Source: JBOFFC01 sp051648405 (GTDB lineage: Bacteria > Planctomycetota > Planctomycetia > Pirellulales > Lacipirellulaceae). Taken from it: a DNA stretch of 64,000 bases. The DNA lies in assembly GCA_051648405.1 (NCBI GenBank), contig JBOFFC010000003.1, positions 1-64,000 of the forward strand. Reading direction: 5' to 3'. Both the position numbers and the translations under genes were made by a program. Under the pieces are notes generated by a model. It saw only the letters and a program-made list of their open reading frames with translations, was not told where the DNA came from and made no database searches. The number at the start of each line of letters is the position of its first letter. Positions within the stretch are counted from its first letter, which is position 1. Shown here one piece after another: positions 18,242-27,464 of the stretch.

Positions 18242-19864
18242 TCAGCCGCGGTCGGGCGCGAACCAGAAGAAGGCGGCGATCGCCGCGAGCGTGCTGGCGA
18301 TGCACCAGCCGACGGTCGCGGCGCGTCCGCGTCGGGCGTCGGCGTCCAACGCCGCGCCGGTCCACTCGAGGAAGTCCTGCTCGTCGCGCAGCTTCGTGAG
18401 GACGCCGCTCACGAAAGCCTGGCGCTCGGGCTGCGAGCCCGTCGCCGCGAAGTAGCAGCCGCTGAAGAACAACGGCTCGGCGTGCGTCTGCGGGTCGCAG
18501 GCGAAGCCCTTGCTCAGCAGGTCGCTGAGCCGCGGTTGGAAGCTCCGCCGAACCTTGCAGAGCATGCTGAACATCGCGGGGTTTCCCGGGTGCGAGAGTG
18601 CTCCTTCTTCGCGGAACAGCGAGTAGACCCAGTCCTCAAACGAACCGCCGACGTGGACGCTGAAGCGCCGCAGGTCGTCGGGGGTTGGCTCGCGCCGGAG
18701 GTCGAAACGCTGGCCGAAACGGCCGGCGGCGTGGTCGCGACCGATTCGCCGGATCAGCTCGCAGAACCCGCGCTCCTGCTCCATCGACACCACCAGGGCG
18801 GTGACCGGGCAGCGCAGCCGAAGCTCGCGCTGCGCCGTGTCGAGGTCGGCGGAGACCGAGCGCTCGAGCTCCTCGATGTCCGTGCGGTTGGCGTGAAGGA
18901 TCTCGTACGGGACCAAAACCAACACGCCGTTCACGGGGCAGAGCGGGTGCCGATAGTTGCGCAGCAGTGAACAGAGCGACTCGAGCCGCCGGAGCTGCTG
19001 CGCCGACTCGCCGGAGGCCATGCGCGTCGCGGGGCGGGGGGCGGCTTCTCGACGCGGCGAACCGCCCGCCGGGGCGATCACGTCGTCGGGGCTAAGGGTC
19101 CCCAGGTAGGCGGCCTTTCGACCGGCGCCCGCGAGCGGCGCTGTGGGCCCGTCCCCCGGCAGCGACGCCCGCCGCGGCGACGGCTCGGGCGAGTCGAACG
19201 CGCCCGGCATCAGCGTCGCCGTCGCCGGACCGCGCGGACGGACCTCCGGCGCCTCGCGCGGGGCGACAATGCCCCCCCCGCGCCGCGAGCGGGCCGACTC
19301 GCGGCAGCGCGCCGCCGCGACGTTCGTCCAAGCGGCGTCGCTGACGTACAGGTAGATCGCGTCCGGCGTCGCGTACCAGTACAAGGGCGACGCCACGCTC
19401 GGAACGCCATCGACGGCGAAGCGGATGCCGGAGGCCTTCATCAGGTTCCTGCGTAGTTCGTCGTTGGCGGTGCCAATCACAACGAACAACGGCGTTGCGC
19501 CCAGCTCGATCCCCTGTGCCGCGAGGGCCTCGACCCCGGCGCGCCACGCGAACTGCACGTCGGCGAAGCGGGGCGCCGCCCCCATCAGCCACAGCGTGAC
19601 GGCGCGGTAGACGACTACCGGGATCACGAGGACCAACAACGCGACGAGCGCGATCCGCCAGAACGACCACGAGTGCGCCGGAGGGATCACGTCGGGATCG
19701 ACCAACCAAACGTACAGCCACAGCACGAGCGGCATCGTCAGCAGGATGACGCCGGTCAGGCAAGCGGCGCGCCCGGCGCTAGCGCCGGGGTTCGGCGCAC
19801 GCACGCCCGGCGGGCCGATCGGCTCGTCGTCCGGTTGGTTGGCGTCGTTGGGTCGGTCGGCCAT
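18242..19864 (-). CDS. tssM: Short TssM/IcmF-like T6SS membrane protein
   Basis: A 540-residue protein in the tssK-tssL-tssM order. Two membrane helices (about 34-55 and 68-93) are followed by a cytoplasmic part and one C-terminal helix (about 517-535). The segment FVVIGTANDELRRNLMKASG (127-146) sits where TssM has its Walker A loop, but the GK[ST] signature is missing. LYWYATPDAIYLYVSDAAW corresponds to the region that in IcmF precedes DTAGRY. Residues ~185-300 are low complexity. Canonical TssM is 1,100-1,200 residues with a large periplasmic domain that contacts the lipoprotein TssJ; that domain is absent, and no TssJ is seen. It is probably a reduced membrane-complex subunit unable to bind nucleotide in the usual way. 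The gap to tssL is 93 bases. Confidence 0.75.
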   Translation of the reverse strand: MADRPNDANQPDDEPIGPPGVRAPNPGASAGRAACLTGVILLTMPLVLWLYVWLVDPDVIPPAHSWSFWRIALVALLVLVIPVVVYRAVTLWLMGAAPRFADVQFAWRAGVEALAAQGIELGATPLFVVIGTANDELRRNLMKASGIRFAVDGVPSVASPLYWYATPDAIYLYVSDAAWTNVAAARCRESARSRRGGGIVAPREAPEVRPRGPATATLMPGAFDSPEPSPRRASLPGDGPTAPLAGAGRKAAYLGTLSPDDVIAPAGGSPRREAAPRPATRMASGESAQQLRRLESLCSLLRNYRHPLCPVNGVLVLVPYEILHANRTDIEELERSVSADLDTAQRELRLRCPVTALVVSMEQERGFCELIRRIGRDHAAGRFGQRFDLRREPTPDDLRRFSVHVGGSFEDWVYSLFREEGALSHPGNPAMFSMLCKVRRSFQPRLSDLLSKGFACDPQTHAEPLFFSGCYFAATGSQPERQAFVSGVLTKLRDEQDFLEWTGAALDADARRGRAATVGWCIASTLAAIAAFFWFAPDRG

Positions 19865-19957
19865 GGCCGGGCAGGGGGGGCGTGCGGCGGGGTGCGGGTG
19901 CTACGGCGTCGGGGCGTCAGGGTTGACTCCGACGACGGCGGCCGTCGTTGAGGGGAT

Positions 19958-20596
19958 TCAGGTAAGGTAATGGTAGCTGACGACCGTCGCCGTCGCCGCG
20001 AGCAACGAAGCCGCCAGCCACGGCCAGACCACCGCCATCCGTGGGCGAAGCGGCTGGGCGCCGGTCACCTCGCGGCCGGGGTCCGACAACGGCGGCCGCC
20101 CCTGGCCGAGCCGAATCGAGAGCGCCGTCTGTCGTGTCCACTCTTCGAGCTGGGGGGGCAGGTTCAGCGCCCGCGCCACGTCGGAGCTCGACGCCTGGTC
20201 GTGGTACAGGCCGCGGAATCCGAGGATCACGCAGACGTAGAACACCTCGAGCGCCTCACGACCGACCAGTTTCGACGCCTCGTGGGCCTTGAGGAAGAAG
20301 AGCTCGTGGCACTGCCGGCTGTTGAACAGCGCGATTTCGAGCACGTTGTTGCTCCACCAGTCACGCCCTTTCCAGGGCGAATCGACGAGCATCTCATCGA
20401 TCCACGAGACGATCGCGTACTTGGCGAGGTCCCACTCGACCACGTTGCCCAGCGACGCTTCGGCCTCGTCGATCAGCTTGCGGAGGCGGAGCTGTTCTTC
20501 TTCGGGCGACGAGGGTTCGTCACGAGCGATGCGGTCCAGCAACGCGAGCGCGTAGAGGAACACCGGATCGACAGCCTGGGCGAAGCGCGGCGTCAT
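19958..20596 (-). CDS. tssL: TssL/DotU T6SS membrane-complex protein
   Basis: A 212-residue protein of DotU/TssL type. A helical cytoplasmic domain opens with VDPVFLYALALLDRI and contains YAIVSWIDEMLVDSPWKGR (the family's A-x-D-E-x-l segment), EALEVFYVCVILGFRGLY, and a single C-terminal membrane helix at about 187-212, giving the expected tail-anchored topology. There is no OmpA-like extension. The ATG overlaps the tssK stop as ATGA, so translation is probably coupled. It should form the envelope complex with the short TssM and connect through TssK to the baseplate. Confidence 0.9.
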   Translation of the reverse strand: MTPRFAQAVDPVFLYALALLDRIARDEPSSPEEEQLRLRKLIDEAEASLGNVVEWDLAKYAIVSWIDEMLVDSPWKGRDWWSNNVLEIALFNSRQCHELFFLKAHEASKLVGREALEVFYVCVILGFRGLYHDQASSSDVARALNLPPQLEEWTRQTALSIRLGQGRPPLSDPGREVTGAQPLRPRMAVVWPWLAASLLAATATVVSYHYLT

Positions 20597-22062
20597 GCTT
20601 GATTGGGAATCGCGAAGAGGGCGAACTGCAGGTCGACCTTCTTGCCCAGTACGGCGACCGTGATCTCGCGTTCGCCTTGGAGACGGTCCTTGTTCAGGAT
20701 CAAAGAATCCTTCAATCGCATCGCCAGAGTCTGGGTCTCGACGACGTCACGCCACGCCGGCGAGTCGTTCTTGAGCACCTCGAAGTACGTCCAGTCCTGG
20801 CTCGCCGGCAGCGCACGAAGCGGCCTGTCGAGGGGGCGGAGCTCGATCCCCTGCGCGCGGCGCAAGAAGATGTTCTCGACCTGCCGGCTGCTCGCGAACT
20901 TCCAGTCGAGAACGCCCGGGGACAGCACCTGCCGACACTCCTGCATCGAGAGGTCCCCTTTGCGGACGCCGATGCACCATTCCCAGTTGGAGTGGAACCA
21001 CTTCGGCTCGAGCGAGACCTGCATCCCCAGGCCGACCCCCAGGAAGTACCGCTGCTCGAACTCCAGCTCGCGGAGCCCGAGCAAGATCTTGCGGATCCTC
21101 AGGTCGATCTCGCGGTAGATCCGCGCCAGGTCGTCGTGGTCGTATCGCGGGACCTCGCCGACGCGCCGCTCGGGCGTGAAGATCGACAGTTGCCCCAGCG
21201 CTCGCACGAGCTCGGTGTAGGTTGTGAGCGGGTGCGCCTGCTGCGCGAACGCCATCACCGACAACGTGGCGTAGGTCTCGTTGAGCTTCTCGAGCATCGA
21301 GATCCGCTGCAATTCGCCCGGGTCCTGGCTGTTGCGAGCCATCCCGCGATTCACCACCTGCTGGCTGAGGACCTCGATCTTTTGCCCGATCAAGTCGTAA
21401 AGCGGGCGTACGAGCTGGTGGTCGAGCCCGGGCCAGGCGTGCGTGGTCAGCAGCGGGGGGATGTAGTCCGGGTCGAGCTGCGGCGCCGCTTCGCCGTCGG
21501 CAGCACGCTTGATCTGCGCGATCGGCAACAGGTCGTAGCCGCTCAGGTCGTCGGTCGAAAGGAGCAGGCGGGCGTTGAGGTCGCGGAACTCTATCTCCTG
21601 CTCGTGCCCACCGCGGCTCTCGTCGGCGACCGAGAGCCGCGACGCGCGATAGCGCGCGTCGCCGACCTCGCCGGCGGGGCTGCAGTTGGTGCGGCCCAGC
21701 TTGAGTTTCGGAACACCCAGGTAGACACGCAGTGTCGTCACCGAGCCGAAGGCGTCGCCGAGCTGCGTCGTCAGCTTATCGACCTCGGTGACGGCGCCCC
21801 GGATCGCTAGCCGATCGGGTTGGCGGCCGTGTTCCAGATCGACGACCGTGCCGTCCGGCATCCGCGCCCGGAGCACGTGGACGTCGAGCTGGTAGTTCGC
21901 GAGCGCTTCCTTGCTGAACTGGAAGTCGTACACCCCGTAGTTGTAGGGGTTCTCCCAGCGCGCCGAGACGCCGGCCAGCTCCGCCCAATATCGGTCGTTC
22001 GCCTGCAGGTGGTGCGGGCGAAGGAACAACCCCTCGTACCAGTGGACCGGCGAGTTCTGCAT
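20593..22062 (-). CDS. tssK: TssK baseplate protein
   Basis: A 489-residue protein of the usual TssK length. It starts VHWYEGLFLRPHHLQANDRY, a hallmark of the family, and continues with the predicted shoulder and head domains. TssK is the cytoplasmic trimer that links the TssEFG baseplate to the TssL/TssM membrane complex. It is the first gene of the leftward tssK-tssL-tssM set and is divergent from tssA across 440 bases. Confidence 0.92.
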   Translation of the reverse strand: MQNSPVHWYEGLFLRPHHLQANDRYWAELAGVSARWENPYNYGVYDFQFSKEALANYQLDVHVLRARMPDGTVVDLEHGRQPDRLAIRGAVTEVDKLTTQLGDAFGSVTTLRVYLGVPKLKLGRTNCSPAGEVGDARYRASRLSVADESRGGHEQEIEFRDLNARLLLSTDDLSGYDLLPIAQIKRAADGEAAPQLDPDYIPPLLTTHAWPGLDHQLVRPLYDLIGQKIEVLSQQVVNRGMARNSQDPGELQRISMLEKLNETYATLSVMAFAQQAHPLTTYTELVRALGQLSIFTPERRVGEVPRYDHDDLARIYREIDLRIRKILLGLRELEFEQRYFLGVGLGMQVSLEPKWFHSNWEWCIGVRKGDLSMQECRQVLSPGVLDWKFASSRQVENIFLRRAQGIELRPLDRPLRALPASQDWTYFEVLKNDSPAWRDVVETQTLAMRLKDSLILNKDRLQGEREITVAVLGKKVDLQFALFAIPNQA

Positions 22063-22502
22063 GACGGCCTACCACTTTACAAGGGGCGCCGGCCGCACGC
22101 CGTCACGGCTGAAACCTCTCGGCGACTTGCGGGTCCGCCACGCCCCGTGGCGTGCCGGGGCAACACGCGGAGAGGTCGGGCGACCGCTAACCATTACAAC
22201 GCCGCACCGGCTTGTTGCGCACGGACCGACCGGCCCGCACGGCGGCTGAATCCTAGCTCGCCCCCAGGGTGCGGTAAAGCCGCACGCCCCGAAGGATCGC
22301 CGGGCCCGAGCAACAGCCCCAGCCGGCACGACCGCTTCGCTCGCGACAACCGATTCTTGTTTGTGCCACTATCGGAACACAACGTAGACTCCCCGTTAAC
22401 GCCCCGCTGCGCGCGCTCGCAAAGGGGGGTCGGGCGCCGATTGCGTTCGAGTCGATCCCACCGCGTAGCGGGCAAGAGTCCCCCGACCGAGGAGCCGTCC
22501 AA
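22063..22502. other. Divergent intergenic region between tssK and tssA
   Basis: This 440-base stretch holds no convincing coding sequence. It must contain the start signals for the two T6SS arms. I did not find a good -35/-10 pair or a recognisable GG-N10-GC sigma54 site. It is less GC-rich near 22340-22400. A GAGGAG ribosome site at 22489-22494 serves tssA. Confidence 0.6.
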
Positions 22503-23579
22503 GTGCCCACCTTCGACCTCCCGACGCTGCTACGGCCCGTCTCCGAGGACGACCCTTGCGGGCCGGACCTCGTCTACGACGCCGACTTCGTCGCGCTCGA
22601 AACCGCCAGCCGCGGCAAGGCGGAGCAGCAGTACGGTCAGACCGTCATACCGGCGGAACCGCCGAACTGGCGCGAGGTGCGTCAGTTGGCCGTTTCGTTG
22701 TTGAGCCGTAGCAAGGACCTGCGCGTCGCGAGCCACCTGGCGCGTGCCGTGCTCGAGACGGACGGCCTGACGTCGTTTTGCGAAGCCCTGACGTTGGTGC
22801 AGCGTCTCGCCGAGGACCACTGGGAAGGAGTGCATCCGCGTCTCGACCCCGAGGACGACAACGACCCCGCGGAGCGCGCCAACACGATCGGCTCGCTTGC
22901 AGACGCCTCGACGACGATCGCCCAGCTCGAGCGCGCGTCGCTGATCTTCTCGCAAGAGCTCGGCGTGCCGATCTCGATTCGCGCGGCGCGAGCCGCGCGG
23001 GGCGAAATGGCGCCGGCGCCAGGCGACCCGGCCCTCGAGCCCGCGCAGGTCGATGGCGCGTTCCTAAACTGCGACCTGGCCGAGCTGAGCGAGCTGAGCG
23101 AGGCGCTGTCGCAGGGGCACGCCTGCTCCAGGGCGATCGAAGCCGCCGTAACCGATCGGGTGGGGGCGGCGCAAGCGATGAGTCTCGAGCGCCTGACCGA
23201 GACCCTCGCGGCGATGCGTTCGTTCGTCTCCGGGCGCGTGTCGGCCCGCGGCGGCGACGCCCCCGCCGCCGAGCTATCGCCCGCTGAAGAGCAGGCGTCC
23301 GAGCTCGCCGCGGACGAGAGCGCCACCCCGACCCGGCCGGCGGCCGCCGCGCGGGCTGTCGTCCTGGGTGAAGTGAACACCCGGGACGACGTCGTCCGCG
23401 CTCTCGATAAGGTGTGCCAGTACTACGACCGGTACGAGCCCTCAAGCCCGGTTCCGCTGTTGCTAAGGCGGGCGCGTCGGTTGGTGACGATGAACTTCCT
23501 GGACATCCTGAACGACCTCGCCCCCGACGCCGTTTCACAGGCGCGTCAGCTCGGGGGAGTGGATTCGGGAGGGGGCTAA
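22503..23579 (+). CDS. tssA: TssA (ImpA N-terminal domain) T6SS protein
   Basis: A 358-residue protein with an ImpA-type N-terminal domain: LLRPVSEDDPCGPDLVYDAD, then a WREVRQLAVSLLSRSKDLRV helix pair and the segment HWEGVHPRLDPEDDNDP. The C-terminal end has RALDKVCQYYDRYEPSSPVP and LLLRRARRLVTMNFLDIL, which matches the short TssA form that ends in a small conserved domain. TssA proteins organise baseplate and sheath assembly. The start is GTG at 22503, supported by GAGGAG eight bases upstream. The linker at about 245-290 is Ala/Pro-rich. Confidence 0.9.
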   Translation: MPTFDLPTLLRPVSEDDPCGPDLVYDADFVALETASRGKAEQQYGQTVIPAEPPNWREVRQLAVSLLSRSKDLRVASHLARAVLETDGLTSFCEALTLVQRLAEDHWEGVHPRLDPEDDNDPAERANTIGSLADASTTIAQLERASLIFSQELGVPISIRAARAARGEMAPAPGDPALEPAQVDGAFLNCDLAELSELSEALSQGHACSRAIEAAVTDRVGAAQAMSLERLTETLAAMRSFVSGRVSARGGDAPAAELSPAEEQASELAADESATPTRPAAAARAVVLGEVNTRDDVVRALDKVCQYYDRYEPSSPVPLLLRRARRLVTMNFLDILNDLAPDAVSQARQLGGVDSGGG

Positions 23580-23610
23580 CGGCGGCCGTTCGCCGAAGCC
23601 GTTATACGAC

Positions 23611-23639
23611 TTGAGTTTCCGATGGCGCCGGTCTAGTAT
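23611..23639 (+). promoter_or_regulatory. Candidate sigma70-type promoter upstream of tssB
   Basis: TTGAGT (23611-23616) and TAGTAT (23634-23639) are separated by 17 bases, inside the 190-base gap between tssA and tssB. The -35 matches 4 of 6 and the -10 matches 4 of 6 consensus positions with ideal spacing. A 7-bp inverted repeat (TAACGGC/GCCGTTA, 23577-23604) precedes it and may end tssA transcription. This would give the tssB-clpV part its own start. Confidence 0.5.
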
Positions 23640-23769
23640 CAAACCCTGGACGGCGAAGGCTCGGGCTGACGGCGACCCCTCTCATTTTCGGCGGGGTTGT
23701 CGTCACAGCAGACTACCACGAGCGACCCGCAACGCGGGCCGCCCACTCTAACGCTTGCGGGAGTCCCCG

Positions 23770-24414
23770 ATGGCGAAGTCGAGCGGTCAAAAGTTCATCG
23801 GTCGCAATCGCGCACCGCGTGTGCAGATCGAGTACGACGTCGAGGTCTACGGCGCCGAAAAGACGGTCCAGTTGCCGTTCGTCGTCGGCGTCTTGTCCGA
23901 CCTCTCCGGCAAGCCGGAGGAGCCGCTCCCGGGGGTCGAGAATCGCAAGTTCCTTGAGATCGACGTCGATAACTTCGACGACCGGCTCAAGGCGATGAAG
24001 CCGCGGGTCGCCTTCCCCGTCGCGAACTCGTTGACGGGGGAAGGAAACTTGATGGTCGATCTGACCTTCGAGAACATGGACGACTTCAGCCCGGCGGCGA
24101 TCGCCCAGAAGGTGGAGCCGCTGCGCAGACTGCTGGAGACGCGGTCGCAGCTCGCGAACCTGATGACGTGGATGGACGGGAAGTCGGGGGCGGAGGACCT
24201 GATCAGCGACTTGCTGAAGGACCGCAGCAAGTTGCAGTCATTCGTCGCGGCGCCGGCTCCGCCAAGCCCCGCTCCGGCGGCCCCCGTCTCGCCCCCCCCG
24301 GCGCCCGCCGCCCAAGCTCCTGCGGCCCCGGCCGCGGCTCCTGCTGCGGAGCCGCCGGCGGGCGGCGAAGACCTGGACGACCTACTGAAAAGCATCGGCG
24401 GCGACTCGAACTGA
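23770..24414 (+). CDS. tssB: TssB/VipA sheath small subunit
   Basis: A 214-residue TssB from the ATG at 23770 (MAKSSGQKFIGRNRAPRV); an upstream in-frame start at 23755 adds five unlikely residues. RAPRVQIEYDVEV, the LPFVVGVLSDLSG segment, DNFDDRLKAMKPRVAF and FENMDDFSPAAIAQKVEPL are typical. TssB and TssC form the contractile cytoplasmic sheath. After the conserved body there is a Pro/Ala-rich linker (about 160-195), then EDLDDLLKSIGG at the end. That tail motif recurs in the sheath-like fusion protein at 1440-3284. tssC follows after 95 bases. Confidence 0.95.
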   Translation: MAKSSGQKFIGRNRAPRVQIEYDVEVYGAEKTVQLPFVVGVLSDLSGKPEEPLPGVENRKFLEIDVDNFDDRLKAMKPRVAFPVANSLTGEGNLMVDLTFENMDDFSPAAIAQKVEPLRRLLETRSQLANLMTWMDGKSGAEDLISDLLKDRSKLQSFVAAPAPPSPAPAAPVSPPPAPAAQAPAAPAAAPAAEPPAGGEDLDDLLKSIGGDSN

Positions 24415-24509
24415 GTCGACGCCGCGCCGGGCCGCCGCCGGATCCCCGGGCGACCGATCCCGTACCCGCCCAGACGCGTCGAACGCGAAGGGCATCCAAG
24501 GGCTAAGCG

Positions 24510-26003
24510 ATGGCAGAGCTACAACGGCAACCGGGCGCCAGCCAGGGCGCGCAGACTCACGTCGATTCGGAGTTCGCTGCGCTCCTCCGGAAGGAGTTCA
24601 AGCCGAAGACCGACCGCGCGAGCGAGGCCATCGAGGCCGCGGTCAAGACGCTTGCCGAGCAGGCGCTCGAGCAAGTCGAGCTGATCTCCGACGACAGCCT
24701 CAACACGATCACGGCGATGATCGCCGCGATCGACCGCAAGCTGAGCGAGCAAGTCAACCTCGTCCTGCACCACCCCGACTTCCAGCAATTGGAGAGCGCG
24801 TGGCGCGGGCTGCACTACATGGTGAACAACACCGAAACCGACGAGATGCTCAAGATCCGCGTCTTGAACATCTCGAAGAAGGACCTCGGCAAGACGCTCA
24901 AGAAATACAAGGGGACGGCCTGGGACCAGAGCCCGGTCTTCAAGCAGATCTACGAGCAGGAGTACGGCCAGTTCGGCGGCGAGCCCTACGGCGTCCTTGT
25001 CGGCGACTACTATTTCGACCACACCCCGCCGAACGTCGAGATCCTGCAAGAGATGATGCAGATCGCCGCGGCTGCGCACGCCCCGTTCCTCGCCGGGGCC
25101 GCGCCCGACGTCATGCAGATGGAGTCGTGGCAAGAGCTGAGCAACCCGCGCGACCTGACCAAGATCTTCCAGACCCCCGAGTACGCGGCGTGGCGTTCGC
25201 TTCGCGAGGCGGACGACTCGCGGTACGTCGGCCTGGCGATGCCGCGGTTCTTGGCCCGTCGGCCCTACGGGGCGAAGACCGACCCCGTGGAGGAGTTTGA
25301 CTTCGAGGAAGACGTCGAAGGCCCCGACCACAGCAGCTACGGCTGGGCCAACGCGGCCTACGCCATGGCCACGAACATCACCCGCGCCTTCAAGCTTTAC
25401 GGCTGGTGCACGGCGATCCGGGGGATCGAGTCGGGGGGAGCGGTCGAGAACCTCCCGACGCACACCTTCCCGACCGACGACGGCGGCGTGGACATGAAGT
25501 GCCCGACCGAGATTGCGATCAGCGACCGGCGCGAGGCGGAGCTGGCGAAGAACGGGTTCATGCCGCTCATCCACAAGAAGAACAGCGACTTCGCCGCGTT
25601 CATCGGAGCGCAGTCGCTGCAAAAGCCCGCCGAGTACGAAGACCCCGACGCGACGGCGAACGCGAACCTCTCGGCCCGCTTGCCGTACATGTTCGCCACC
25701 TGCCGCTTCGCGCACTACCTGAAGTGCATGGTCCGCGACAAGATCGGCAGCTACAAGGAGCGCGAGGACGTGCAGATCTGGTTGCAGAACTGGATCAACC
25801 GCTACGTGGTCGCGAGCCCCAAGAACGCGAGCTTCGCCGACAAGGCGATGCGGCCGCTCTCCGCTGCTCAAGTCGTGGTGGACGAGGACCCGAGCAACCC
25901 GGGCTACTACGCCGCCAAGTTCTTCCTGCGTCCGCATTACCAGTTGGAAGGGCTCACGGTCTCGCTGCGACTGACGTCGAAGCTCCCGTCGCAGAAGAAG
26001 TAA
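24510..26003 (+). CDS. tssC: TssC/VipB sheath large subunit
   Basis: A 497-residue protein of standard TssC length. HHPDFQQLESAWRGLHY, GEPYGVLVGDYYFDH, RYVGLAMPRFLARRPYGAKT, FMPLIHKKNSDFAAFIGAQS and the complete C-terminal domain from FATCRFAHYLKCMVRDKIGS to LTVSLRLTSKLPSQKK are present. It pairs with TssB to build the contractile sheath that ClpV disassembles. It supplies the reference for judging the shortened TssC-like part of the fusion gene at 1440. Confidence 0.97.
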   Translation: MAELQRQPGASQGAQTHVDSEFAALLRKEFKPKTDRASEAIEAAVKTLAEQALEQVELISDDSLNTITAMIAAIDRKLSEQVNLVLHHPDFQQLESAWRGLHYMVNNTETDEMLKIRVLNISKKDLGKTLKKYKGTAWDQSPVFKQIYEQEYGQFGGEPYGVLVGDYYFDHTPPNVEILQEMMQIAAAAHAPFLAGAAPDVMQMESWQELSNPRDLTKIFQTPEYAAWRSLREADDSRYVGLAMPRFLARRPYGAKTDPVEEFDFEEDVEGPDHSSYGWANAAYAMATNITRAFKLYGWCTAIRGIESGGAVENLPTHTFPTDDGGVDMKCPTEIAISDRREAELAKNGFMPLIHKKNSDFAAFIGAQSLQKPAEYEDPDATANANLSARLPYMFATCRFAHYLKCMVRDKIGSYKEREDVQIWLQNWINRYVVASPKNASFADKAMRPLSAAQVVVDEDPSNPGYYAAKFFLRPHYQLEGLTVSLRLTSKLPSQKK

Positions 26004-26055
26004 CCCCCCGGGCCGTGGCGCCGACCGCCGCGGTGAGCCGACACGAGGCGACCCG

Positions 26056-26880
26056 ATGGCGGCAGTCGATGCACTACGCAGCGGCGACCTCACCCAAGCG
26101 CTCGCGCAACTGCGCGACGACGTGCGGGCTCGCCCCGAGGACTCGCGGCTGCGGGTGTTCCTGTTCCAGTTACTCGCCGTCACGGGGGACTGGGAGCGGG
26201 CGCTCGCGCAGCTCGGCGTCGCCGCGGAGCTCGACCCGGCCGCGACAATGATGGCGAAAGCCTACCGCGAGATCGTCCGCTGCGAGGCGCTGCGACAAGA
26301 GGTGTTCCAAGGGAAGCGGTCCCCGGTGGTGTTCGGCGAGCCCGAGCCGTGGGTCGCCCAGCTCGTCGAGGCGCTGCGGCTCGAAGCGAGCGGCGAGACG
26401 TCCGCGGCGTCGGACCTGCGAAGCCAGGCGTTCGAGGCGGCACCCACGACGGCCGGGACCATCCTCAACGCATCGGTCGCCGTCGCCGACCCCGACGCCC
26501 CCGGCGACGCGTTCGAGTGGATCGCCGACGGCGACGGCCGGCTGGGGCCGATCCTCGAGGTCGTCGTCAACGGTCGGTACTGCTGGGCGCCGATGCACCG
26601 CATTGCCGAAGTGTCGTTCGACCCGCCGACCGACCTGCGGGACCTCGTGTGGGCGCCGGCCCATTTCCGTTGGTCGAACGAAGGGGAAACGGTCGGCGTG
26701 GTCCCGACGCGGTACCCCGGTTCGGAGTCGTCGCCCGACGACGCCATCCGCCTCGGCCGCCGTACGGATTGGACGGAGCTCGCCGACGGCGGCTATCGCG
26801 GGCTCGGTCAGCGTTCGTTTGTCACCGACAAGGGGGAGTTCGCCCTGCTCGAGACGCGTCGCCTTCGGCTACGCGGCTAG
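26056..26880 (+). CDS. tagJ: TagJ/ImpE-family T6SS accessory protein
   Basis: A 274-residue protein with an N-terminal TPR-like helical half (ALRSGDLTQALAQLRDDVRA, GDWERALAQL) and a C-terminal half with FEWIADGDGRLGPILEVVVN and a YCWAPMHRIAEVSFDPP segment, the ImpE/TagJ pattern. Where studied (Pseudomonas aeruginosa HsiE1), TagJ binds TssB and is linked to ClpV-mediated sheath turnover. Its place between tssC and tssE agrees with that class of T6SS. The start at 26056 follows tssC by 52 bases. Confidence 0.88.
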   Translation: MAAVDALRSGDLTQALAQLRDDVRARPEDSRLRVFLFQLLAVTGDWERALAQLGVAAELDPAATMMAKAYREIVRCEALRQEVFQGKRSPVVFGEPEPWVAQLVEALRLEASGETSAASDLRSQAFEAAPTTAGTILNASVAVADPDAPGDAFEWIADGDGRLGPILEVVVNGRYCWAPMHRIAEVSFDPPTDLRDLVWAPAHFRWSNEGETVGVVPTRYPGSESSPDDAIRLGRRTDWTELADGGYRGLGQRSFVTDKGEFALLETRRLRLRG

Positions 26881-26903
26881 CGAGCGCGAGGCGGCGCGCC
26901 ACC

Positions 26904-27407
26904 ATGGCCGAGCTCACCCCCCAAGAACGCTTGCAGCCTTCGCTGCTCGACCGGCTCACGGACGACGACCCGACCAAGGGGGTCGAGTCAATCGAGCACC
27001 GCGTGCTCTCGATCGCGCGACTGCACGACTGCGTGCTGCGCGACCTTTCGTGGCTGCTCAACACCGAAGACCTTTCGGCGGCCCACGACCTGTCCGACTT
27101 CCCCGACGCGGCCTCCTCGACGATCAACTACGGGGTCCCCTCGTTGTCGGGGAAGGTCATCGGCGGCATCGACGTGCGCGAGTTGGAGGACAGCATCCGG
27201 GCGTGCATCGAGCGTTTCGAACCGCGGTTGCTGCCGGGAACGGTGCGGGTCCGGTCGGTCAACGACGACACGGGCCTGCGTCCCCAGGCGATGGCCTTCG
27301 AGATCGAGGCCTCGGTCTGGGCGCAACCGCTGCCGCTGCGTCTGCTCGTCAACGCCGAGGTCGACCTCGAGACGGGCGGCATCGCCGTCGCCCGGAAGAC
27401 CTCGTGA
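26904..27407 (+). CDS. tssE: TssE (gp25-like) baseplate protein
   Basis: A 167-residue protein from the ATG at 26904 (MAELTPQERLQPSLLDRLTD). LQPSLLDRL near the start, RDLSWLLNT, then YGVPSLSGK and IRACIERFEPRLLPGTVRV are the T6SS lysozyme-like gp25 pattern, including the ERFEPRL segment conserved in baseplate gp25 proteins. TssE is the wedge component next to TssF/TssG and the first sheath ring. It starts 23 bases after tagJ. The reading frame is open far upstream, but that part overlaps tagJ and is not protein-like. Confidence 0.93.
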   Translation: MAELTPQERLQPSLLDRLTDDDPTKGVESIEHRVLSIARLHDCVLRDLSWLLNTEDLSAAHDLSDFPDAASSTINYGVPSLSGKVIGGIDVRELEDSIRACIERFEPRLLPGTVRVRSVNDDTGLRPQAMAFEIEASVWAQPLPLRLLVNAEVDLETGGIAVARKTS

Positions 27408-27464
27408 CCCCGCCGCGGGTCGAGGACCAAGGGCCGAGGCCCGAGTAAAGAAAGCCCCGCGCCA

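Noticed and set aside
22063..22502. Small open frames in the tssK-tssA gap
   Set aside because: No ribosome site, domain or consistent codon pattern; they are Arg/Pro-rich.
26349..26903. An upstream extension of the tssE frame
   Set aside because: It overlaps tagJ and has no family similarity; TssE starts at 26904.
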